7,418 bases of DNA from RGIG1959 sp045604545. GTDB taxonomy: Bacteria; Bacillota; Clostridia; Oscillospirales; Acutalibacteraceae. Numbering within the stretch: the stretch's first letter is position 1; each line of letters begins with the position of its first letter. Below, piece by piece: positions 1 through 4,962 of the stretch. The position numbers and the translations under genes were made by a program. The stretch spans positions 1 through 7,418 of the forward strand of contig JAZUOG010000082.1 in NCBI GenBank assembly GCA_045604545.1, given 5' to 3'. The notes below the pieces were generated by a model. That model had not been told where the DNA came from and made no database searches. It was given only the letters and a program-made list of their open reading frames with translations.

Positions 1-17
1 CTCCTCGCAATGACAGG
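1..17 (-). repeat. Edge fragment of a CCTGTCATT-type intergenic repeat
   Basis: Read on the minus strand, the first 17 bases are CCTGTCATTGCGAGGAG. The first 13 bases match, with one mismatch, the segment CCTGTCATTCCGA found on the plus strand at 236-248 and 7116-7128. The family is therefore present three times in the window, once inverted. The rest of this copy lies outside the window. Bases 18-48 hold nothing I can assign. Confidence 0.45.
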
Positions 18-48
18 TTGGTGCGTAGCCGTGACAATATGCCAATCC

Positions 49-198
49 TGCGGCGGGCGGTCTTCATGACCCCCTTGCCTAAAGGGGGTCGACGGGGGCT
101 TCGCCGTCGGGGGGGTATCGGTTTCCGCAGGTTTTTTGGAAAAAGAATCCCCCCGTCCCTCGCATACGCTCGTGCCACCTCCCTTTAGGCAAGGGAGG
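49..198 (+). repeat. Left copy of interspersed hairpin-rich repeat, apparently complete
   Basis: Bases 49-182 match 7285-7418 in the same orientation, without gaps and with six mismatches. The element starts near a GCGGCGGGCGGTC segment. A perfect 9-bp hairpin follows (stem 68-76 with 82-90, loop GCCTA), then an imperfect GACGG/CCGTC hairpin at 91-108. A long imperfect stem comes next (C-plus-six-G around 108-114 with six-C-plus-G at 149-155, and TTTCC 122-126 with GGAAA 138-142), then an 8-bp hairpin (178-185 with 191-198, loop TAGGC). The outer hairpins share a perfect inverted 15-mer, CCCTTGCCTAAAGGG (72-86, and its reverse complement at 181-195), so the element resembles a MITE or a large REP/BIME-type unit. 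It has no coding capacity. The short ORFs across it are accidental. Confidence 0.75.
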
Positions 199-235
199 CA
201 ACGGTCGCCATGACATTGTGCAAACTTCGCTTTCT

Positions 236-276
236 CCTGTCATTCCGAACGCAGTGAGGAATCTTTCCGCAAAGAT
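236..276 (+). repeat. CCTGTCATTCCGA...GAATCTT intergenic repeat, left copy
   Basis: CCTGTCATTCCGA at 236-248 and GAATCTT at 259-265 recur in the same order at 7116-7128 and 7142-7148, with a diverged spacer of different length (10 versus 13 bases). A minus-strand relative occupies 1-17. Short intergenic repeats with this kind of core are common in genomes of Clostridia; that remark is general knowledge, not a search result. A small hairpin, ATCTTT/AAAGAT (261-266 with 271-276), closes the unit. Confidence 0.5.
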
Positions 277-296
277 TGCCACGGGCCTTCTTCTTG

Positions 297-345
297 CCTC
301 TCCCCTTGGGAGAGGTGGCATCGCCGTAAGGCGATGACGGAGAGG
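297..345 (+). repeat. Double-hairpin intergenic repeat unit
   Basis: Two perfect hairpins follow one another. The first has stem CCTCTCCC (297-304) with GGGAGAGG (308-315) and loop CTT. The second has stem CATCGCC (319-325) with GGCGATG (330-336) and loop GTAA. A closing AGAGG at 341-345 could pair with CCTCT at 297-301 as an alternative to the first stem. Only one copy lies in the window, so calling it a repeat rests on its resemblance to structured intergenic units of GC-rich Oscillospirales. Neither hairpin is followed by a T-run, so it does not look like a terminator. Confidence 0.45.
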
Positions 346-404
346 GTACGATGCGATGTCGCAACAATGGGCAAACCTCGCGGAACTCGCGGCGGACGGT
401 CTTT

Positions 405-428
405 ATAAAATCCGTCGGCGAAGCCGAC
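405..428 (-). terminator. Probable intrinsic terminator of the recJ-rel-dtd operon
   Basis: On the minus strand, 41 bases after the stop of the hydrolase gene, a perfect 6-bp stem GTCGGC/GCCGAC with a TTC loop is followed by GGATTTTAT. The T-tract is short and begins two bases after the stem, so efficiency may be modest. The position right after the last gene of a tightly packed series supports the call. An upstream GACGG at 395-399 could compete by pairing with CCGTC at 412-416. Confidence 0.5.
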
Positions 429-436
429 TCCTTATT

Positions 437-478
437 TCTTCATTCTTAACTTTTCACTCTTCATTGCCCTTAACACTG
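437..478. repeat. Imperfect 21-base tandem repeat overlapping the operon's last stop codon
   Basis: Two 21-base units lie end to end: 437-457 and 458-478. Both begin TCTTCATT and contain TTAAC (446-450 and 470-474). They are AT-rich against a GC-rich background. On the minus strand they read as AATGAAGA plus GTTAA segments. The TAA stop of the hydrolase gene (472-470) falls inside the unit next to the gene, so this simple sequence appears to set the protein's C-terminus. Confidence 0.5.
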
Positions 479-1081
479 CCCTATATACGGGTTATACTTT
501 GCCTCGTGGGCGATGGTGGTCGGGCAGTCGTGACCGGGGAGAACATCCATGTTGCCGTCCATGGCAAGCAGACGGCGAAGGGACGCGCGCATCGCGTGGA
601 CATCGCCGCCGGGGAAATCGGTTCTGCCGACGCTTTCGCAAAACAGCGTGTCGCCCGAAAAGAGCGTGTTTCCCGACAGGTAGCAACAACTGCCCTTCGT
701 GTGACCGGGGGTGTGAAGCACCGTGAAGGTCATGTCGCCGAAGGTGACGCTGTCGCCTTCCTTCAGGGTGGAAAATGTCGACACCGTGCGAAGCGGGATG
801 CCGAACAACGCCGACAGATTGCGCACGCCGTCGGTCATCGCGACCGCTTCGTCGGCGTGGCAGTATACGGGAGCGCCCGTGCGCTCAACGAGGTCATACA
901 GGGCGCCCATGTGATCAAAATGGGCGTGGGTGAGAAGCACGGCGGCAAGCGTGTTGTCGCCGATGGCGGCAAGAATGCGCGAGGCTTCATCGCCGGGATC
1001 GATCACGACGGCGGTGGTGTCGTCGCTGACGACATAGCAGTTGGTGCCGAGTTGTCCGACCGACAGGGTGCGCACCTTCAT
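470..1081 (-). CDS. MBL-fold metallo-hydrolase (glyoxalase II-like)
   Basis: A cytosolic metallo-beta-lactamase-fold hydrolase of 203 residues, the usual size of the short glyoxalase-II-like group. In this numbering the metal-binding motif THAHFDH is at 51-57. Further ligands are H127 in the TPGHT motif, D144 in FSGDTLF and H184 in LPGH, and GRTDF is at 152-156. The set is complete, so a binuclear zinc (or iron) site and hydrolytic activity are expected. The true substrate (a thioester or another small ester) cannot be read from sequence. I chose the ATG at 1081 because AAAGGAG (1095-1089) lies 7 bases upstream. An in-frame ATG at 1087, overlapping the dtd stop as ATGA, would add two residues but sits one base from that site. 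It is the last gene of the operon. The stop lies in an AT-rich tandem repeat, and the terminal residues (GQC) look unconserved. Confidence 0.9.
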   Translation of the reverse strand: MKVRTLSVGQLGTNCYVVSDDTTAVVIDPGDEASRILAAIGDNTLAAVLLTHAHFDHMGALYDLVERTGAPVYCHADEAVAMTDGVRNLSALFGIPLRTVSTFSTLKEGDSVTFGDMTFTVLHTPGHTKGSCCYLSGNTLFSGDTLFCESVGRTDFPGGDVHAMRASLRRLLAMDGNMDVLPGHDCPTTIAHEAKYNPYIGQC

Positions 1082-1083
1082 GG

Positions 1084-1557
1084 TCATTCTCCTTTCCGAC
1101 GGGACGCCGTGAGCTCTTCGGTGTCAAGGATCAGCGTGACGGGGCCGTCGGCGGCCATGTCGATCGCCATGTCGGCACCGAATACGCCCGTGACAACGGC
1201 ACCCGGCGCGACGGCGGTCGCTTCTTTGACAAAGTGCTCATACAGGGCGTTGGCGGTGTCGGGAGCGGCGGCGGCGAAAAAGTCGGGTCGTCGACCGCGA
1301 CGACAACTGCCGTACAGCGTGAAATTGGACACAATGAGCAGATCGCCGCCGATGTCGGCAAGCGAGAGGTTCATGCGTCCGTTGTCGTCCTCGAACACGC
1401 GCATCTCGACGCATTTTTTGATAAGCAGTGCCGCGTCCTGCTCGGTGTCGTCCTTGCCGACACCCACCAGCAACACCGCACCCTTGCCGATCTCGCCGCG
1501 AAACGCACCGTCGGCGGTGACAGCGGCGCGGGAAACCCGCTGATAAACCACTTTCAT
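1084..1557 (-). CDS. dtd: D-aminoacyl-tRNA deacylase (DTD)
   Basis: DTD hydrolyses D-amino acids (and, in known members, glycine from tRNA-Ala) off mischarged tRNA, keeping translation stereospecific. It acts in the cytosol as a homodimer. The 157-residue length is slightly above the usual 145-150, owing to a charged tail ending RRKGE. Family signatures are clear: MKVVYQRVSRAAVT at the N-terminus, GEIGKGAVLLVGV at 21-33, MNLSLADIGG at 62-71, the substrate-site segment SNFTLYG at 77-83, CRRGRRPDF at 85-93, and the Gly-cisPro signature DGPVT at 137-141. Family members usually have SQFT; here it is SNFT, with the threonine at position 80 retained. The start is the only ATG that gives the conserved N-terminus. 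It lies 7 bases after the upstream lipoprotein stop with only a weak GAGGGG site, suggesting translational coupling. The dtd-MBL pairing next to rel is typical of Clostridia. Confidence 0.95.
   Translation of the reverse strand: MKVVYQRVSRAAVTADGAFRGEIGKGAVLLVGVGKDDTEQDAALLIKKCVEMRVFEDDNGRMNLSLADIGGDLLIVSNFTLYGSCRRGRRPDFFAAAAPDTANALYEHFVKEATAVAPGAVVTGVFGADMAIDMAADGPVTLILDTEELTASRRKGE
1089..1095 (-). promoter_or_regulatory. Ribosome binding site that decides the MBL hydrolase start
   Basis: Minus-strand AAAGGAG lies inside the last codons of dtd. It is 7 bases from the ATG at 1081 and only one base from the ATG at 1087, which favours the downstream start and the N-terminus MKVRTLSVGQLGTNCY, typical of the family. 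Confidence 0.6.
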
Positions 1558-1564
1558 AGGCTGT

Positions 1565-1990
1565 TTACCCCTCGGTCAACGCGGTGAGAACGGTGCGCAT
1601 CACCGTGCGGTCATCGGTCAGAATGCTGACGGTGGTATCGCCGTAGGTCAGATCGGCGACAGAAACACTGTCGCTGTCCTTGTCGTATTCCACCTGCAGG
1701 AGCAGGGTCTTATCGTTGTGTTCCACCACAAATTCCGCTTTGCCGTCACCCGTTTCGGTGAAGATGAAGCCGGAAAGCTCCGACCAACGAACGGTCGGTG
1801 CCATGGTGGCGTACAGGGTGTTCAGACTGAGTGTGACGCGTTCGGCGGGAGCGACGGTGGTGACGGTGATCGGCTCGGTCGAAAACGACTCCACCTTCAC
1901 CGTCGATTCCTTGTCGCCGCAGGCGGTCAGGCTCAGTGCGAGGACGAACAGCAGGCACGCCGCTGTCAGACGGATAAAACGCAGTTTCAT
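1565..1990 (-). CDS. Small predicted lipoprotein with one YGD module
   Basis: A 141-residue protein I cannot assign to a named family. The N-terminus is a lipoprotein signal peptide: basic MKLRFIR, a hydrophobic stretch and lipobox L21-T-A-C24. Mature protein should be anchored by the lipidated Cys24 to the outer face of the membrane. A Ser/Thr/Val-rich linker (about 25-50) containing TEPIT leads into a single module (about 63-138) with SGFIFTET, a stretch predicted as beta strands, and DLTYGDTTVSIL at 113-124. The same module occurs twice in the neighbouring 233-residue lipoprotein, and TEPIT is shared as well, with a common 15-base DNA stretch, so the two are tandem paralogues. AAAGGAG (2004-1998) sits 7 bases before the start. 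The gene lies 19 bases after its paralogue and 7 before dtd. The role is unknown; binding of an extracellular ligand or envelope component is possible but unproven. Confidence 0.85.
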   Translation of the reverse strand: MKLRFIRLTAACLLFVLALSLTACGDKESTVKVESFSTEPITVTTVAPAERVTLSLNTLYATMAPTVRWSELSGFIFTETGDGKAEFVVEHNDKTLLLQVEYDKDSDSVSVADLTYGDTTVSILTDDRTVMRTVLTALTEG

Positions 1991-2009
1991 ATGCAGTCTC
2001 CTTTGTGAA

Positions 2010-2711
2010 TTACTCGGCGGCGCCTTCCATTTCGGTCATGACGTCCAGAATGGCGATCATGGAGCTTTTGAGCATATCGCGGGACACATCGCCGTAGGAC
2101 AGCGTCGCTTGTGTCACGGTGCCGGCACCGTCGAACACGATGTCGAGCGTGCAGTGCTTGCCGCTGTCGTTGTTGACAACGCTGTACTGACGGTGGGTGG
2201 CGTCCACCTCGGTGAAGGCGAAGCCGTTGAGCGCGATCACGTCGGTGGGATCCAGAACGAGCAGATTTTCCATCGTCATTTCGGGAAGCTCAAGAGGCTC
2301 GGTGATCATGATCTCGCGGATCGCGCCCGTGACGGAAGCCCCGTCACCGACAAGAGACGCCGAGGTGTCGCCGTAGGACAGGGTGGCTTCGGTGATAACG
2401 CCGTCCTCACCGTGGCGGATATCCAGCTTGAACTGACGGGAGTCGGTGGTATTCTGCACCATGTAGACGCGGTGACCTTCTTCGGAAACAACGGCAATAT
2501 AGGTGGAGAATTCCGCGATGGTGCTCAGTTGCATCGGCATCAGGTCGGCGACCGTCATCATGACGGGGTCGGCGGGAGCGGTGATCGGCTCGGTGGCGGA
2601 GGTGTCCAGCGGATCGGGATCGGTCGTCACAACGGTGTTTTCGTTGGACGAACAGCCGCAAAGGCTCACCAGCAACAGGACGGAAAGACACATACAGATA
2701 AACGATTTCAT
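2010..2711 (-). CDS. Predicted lipoprotein with two tandem YGD modules
   Basis: A 233-residue protein of unknown family. The signal peptide MKSFICMCLSVLLLVSLCGC ends in lipobox L17-C-G-C20, predicting a membrane-anchored extracytoplasmic lipoprotein. A low-complexity linker rich in Thr, Asp and Pro (about 21-50, containing TEPIT) is followed by two related modules. The first is about 62-137 and the second about 155-228. Each carries a segment ending in LDI (96-98 and 189-191), then EATLSYGDTS at 108-117 or QATLSYGDVS at 201-210, then a probable amphipathic helix. The second also has NGFAFTEV, matching SGFIFTET in the neighbouring lipoprotein. No catalytic motif is visible. AAGGAG (2726-2721) lies 9 bases before the ATG. 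The gene begins 19 bases after the rel stop with no obvious promoter between them, so it is probably co-transcribed with rel. Confidence 0.85.
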   Translation of the reverse strand: MKSFICMCLSVLLLVSLCGCSSNENTVVTTDPDPLDTSATEPITAPADPVMMTVADLMPMQLSTIAEFSTYIAVVSEEGHRVYMVQNTTDSRQFKLDIRHGEDGVITEATLSYGDTSASLVGDGASVTGAIREIMITEPLELPEMTMENLLVLDPTDVIALNGFAFTEVDATHRQYSVVNNDSGKHCTLDIVFDGAGTVTQATLSYGDVSRDMLKSSMIAILDVMTEMEGAAE

Positions 2712-2730
2712 AATAACGATCTCCTTATTG

Positions 2731-4923
2731 TTAACGATGGGTACCGATACGGGTCACGCGCACAACGCCGCTGACGCGGTTGAGACGCTGAATGACCATT
2801 TCGAGGTGGTCGACACTGTTGACGCCGATGGTTAGCTGGATCTCGGCGCGGTCGTCCTTGGGCTCTTTGGCAGTGATGGCGTAGATGTTTACATGCATCG
2901 ACGCCAGCTGGGTGGTGACGTCGGCGATGAGACGGTCACGGTCGATGGTTTCGATGAACAGACCGGTCTTGAAGCTGGCGTTTTCGGTGGATTTCTCCCA
3001 TTCGGCGTGTACCCAGCGTTCGGGCTGACCGCAGGAGGCGATATCGCGCGGCACGTTCGGGCAATCGCGTTTGTGGATGGACACGCCGAAGCCGCGGGTG
3101 ATAAAGCCGATGATATCGTCGCCGGGGACGGGATCACAGCAACGCGCGAATTTGACAAGGCAGTTGTCCATGCTGTCGATGATGACACCGCCGTGATGGG
3201 ACTTGTGCTTAACGGTGCCCGAGGTGACCTGCTTGAGAGCGGCGTCCTCGCGTTGCGCGCGCTGGTAATCGTCGCGGATACGCGGAATGACACGGGACAA
3301 CAGAATACCGCCGTAGCCGACCGCGGCATAAAAGTCATCGACAGAGCTGCAGTGCTGGCGCTTGGCTTCCGATTCGACGAGCGCGTCGTACTGCGCTTGT
3401 GTGAGACGGATATAGCTTCTGGCAAGCTCCGCTTCGAAGGCGTTGCGGCCTTCCTCGATGTTTTCCTCACGCCGTTCCTTTTTGAACCACGAACGGATCT
3501 TACTGCGGGCTTCGCCGGTTTTGACGATCTTCATCCAGTCACGCGACGGGCCGTGACCGGCGGCGGTGGTGGTGACGACCTCGACGATCTGTCCCGTTTG
3601 CACTTGCGTGTCAAGCGGGACGATACGCTTGTCGATCTTCGCGCCGACCATGCGGTTGCCGACGGCGGAATGGATCGCATAGGCGAAGTCGATGACGGTG
3701 CTTCCCGCGGGAAGCGAAATGACATCGCCCTTGGGGGTGAACACGAAGACATCGTCCTCGGACAGGTCGGTGCGAATGGTCTGCACGATCTCCGCGCGGT
3801 CATCGGCGTCCTGCTGGGCTTCGATGAACTGGCGGATCCACGCGATACGCTCCTCGAGCTTGTCCTTTTTCTTGATGCCGAGCTTGTATTTCCAGTGCGC
3901 GGCGATGCCGTATTCGGCAGTATAGTGCATTTCCCATGTGCGGATCTGCACCTCAAAGGGGATCTGCTCCTTGCCGAGCACCGTCGTGTGCAGGGATTGG
4001 TACATATTCGGTTTGGGGGTGGAGATGTAGTCCTTGAAGCGATTGGGAAGCGGACGGAACATCTCGTGAATGTGACCGAGCACGTTGTAGCAGTCGGTAT
4101 CGGTGTTGACGATCACGCGCACGGCATACACATCGTAAATTTCATCGAAGGTCTTTTGCTGAACGAACATCTTGCGATAGATGCCGGGGATACTCTTGAC
4201 GCGACCCGCAAGATAGCAGTCGATGCCGTGTTCCTCAAGACGCTCGCGAATGTGATCCTGAATGCTCTCGATGAGGTCTTCGCGCGTGTCGCGGCGTTTT
4301 TCGAGCGCTTCCTCGATCTCTTTATATGCGATGGGATCGAGAATGCGCAGGCTGAGGTCTTCGAGCTCCTCCTTGACGCCGCGGATACCGAGTCGATGCG
4401 CGAGCGGCGCATAGATATCCATCGTTTCCTTCGCTTTGTCGCGTTGCTTTTGCGGTGCCCAGCCGTGGCTGGTGCGCATATTGTGCAGACGGTCGGCGAG
4501 CTTGATGATGATGACGCGGACGTCTTTGCCCATCGCCATGAACATTTTTCGCACGTTTTCCGCTTGTTGTTCTTCCTTGGAACGGAAATCGATCTTGGTG
4601 ATCTTGGTGACACCGTCCACCAGCAACGCCACCGTTTTGTTGAACATACGCTCGATATCGGCGGCTTCCACATCGGTGTCCTCGACGGCGTCGTGGAGAA
4701 GACCCGCGATGATGGTTTCGGTGTCCATGCCGAGCTCGACGAGAATGATCGCCACGCGCAAGGGGTGGCAGACGTATTCCTCGCCCGATTTACGGCGCTG
4801 ACCGTCGTGGCTTTCGACGGCAAGGTCGATCGCTTTTTTGACGGCGTCCAGATCGTAGGCTTTATCGCTTTTTGACATACGGTCGATCAATTCGTCAATG
4901 AGAACGGACGGTTGTTCGAGCAT
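2731..4923 (-). CDS. relA: Bifunctional (p)ppGpp synthetase/hydrolase Rel (long RSH family)
   Basis: Rel makes (p)ppGpp from ATP and GDP/GTP on starved ribosomes and also hydrolyses it, setting the stringent response. At 730 residues it has the normal length of the long Gram-positive enzyme (called Rel or RelA). The N-terminal HD hydrolase domain shows H39, RKSGE at 44-48, H53, HDAVEDT at 77-83 and ADRLHNMRT at 143-151 (D144, N148), so hydrolase activity looks intact. The synthetase domain (about 235-345) has RFKDYI at 295-300, YQSLHT at 308-313 and EVQIRT at 324-329. The RFKD form is that of bifunctional rather than synthetase-only enzymes. The TGS domain spans about 391-450. A helical region is followed by the conserved-cysteine motif (C595, C596, C621) and a C-terminal ACT domain (about 652-728). 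A strong AAAGGAGGT precedes the ATG. It starts 39 bases after the recJ stop, without the often intervening apt gene. Confidence 0.97.
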   Translation of the reverse strand: MLEQPSVLIDELIDRMSKSDKAYDLDAVKKAIDLAVESHDGQRRKSGEEYVCHPLRVAIILVELGMDTETIIAGLLHDAVEDTDVEAADIERMFNKTVALLVDGVTKITKIDFRSKEEQQAENVRKMFMAMGKDVRVIIIKLADRLHNMRTSHGWAPQKQRDKAKETMDIYAPLAHRLGIRGVKEELEDLSLRILDPIAYKEIEEALEKRRDTREDLIESIQDHIRERLEEHGIDCYLAGRVKSIPGIYRKMFVQQKTFDEIYDVYAVRVIVNTDTDCYNVLGHIHEMFRPLPNRFKDYISTPKPNMYQSLHTTVLGKEQIPFEVQIRTWEMHYTAEYGIAAHWKYKLGIKKKDKLEERIAWIRQFIEAQQDADDRAEIVQTIRTDLSEDDVFVFTPKGDVISLPAGSTVIDFAYAIHSAVGNRMVGAKIDKRIVPLDTQVQTGQIVEVVTTTAAGHGPSRDWMKIVKTGEARSKIRSWFKKERREENIEEGRNAFEAELARSYIRLTQAQYDALVESEAKRQHCSSVDDFYAAVGYGGILLSRVIPRIRDDYQRAQREDAALKQVTSGTVKHKSHHGGVIIDSMDNCLVKFARCCDPVPGDDIIGFITRGFGVSIHKRDCPNVPRDIASCGQPERWVHAEWEKSTENASFKTGLFIETIDRDRLIADVTTQLASMHVNIYAITAKEPKDDRAEIQLTIGVNSVDHLEMVIQRLNRVSGVVRVTRIGTHR

Positions 4924-4930
4924 GTGTCAC

Positions 4931-4939
4931 ACCTCCTTT
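4931..4939 (-). promoter_or_regulatory. Strong ribosome binding site of rel
   Basis: Minus-strand AAAGGAGGT lies 7 bases before the ATG at 4923 and is the closest match to the anti-Shine-Dalgarno sequence in the window. It lies in the 39-base recJ-rel gap, which shows no promoter or hairpin, so rel is probably translated efficiently from the recJ transcript. Confidence 0.75.
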
Positions 4940-4962
4940 GGTGGTTGCGGAATCAGAATCGG

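Noticed and set aside
79..367. Small minus-strand open frames (60-80 residues) in the left repeat region
   Set aside because: They cross hairpin repeats, have no good ribosome site, and give proline- and arginine-rich translations typical of read-through of repeats.
1..469. CRISPR array
   Set aside because: The repeats are of different families and unequal lengths, without regular spacers, and no cas gene is present.
356..1543. 395-residue plus-strand open frame opposite dtd and the hydrolase
   Set aside because: It is antisense to two genes with intact family motifs. Its start lies in the repeat region without a ribosome site, and the sequence is Arg/Gly/Ala-rich without domains.
1680..2774. 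364-residue plus-strand open frame opposite the two lipoproteins
   Set aside because: The minus-strand frames have proper signal peptides, lipoboxes and ribosome sites. The plus frame shows only His/Gly/Asp-rich mirror composition.
2893..4875. 660-residue open frame on the plus strand opposite rel
   Set aside because: It lies wholly antisense to a clear rel gene. The translation has no recognisable domain, and such long mirror frames are expected opposite GC-rich genes.
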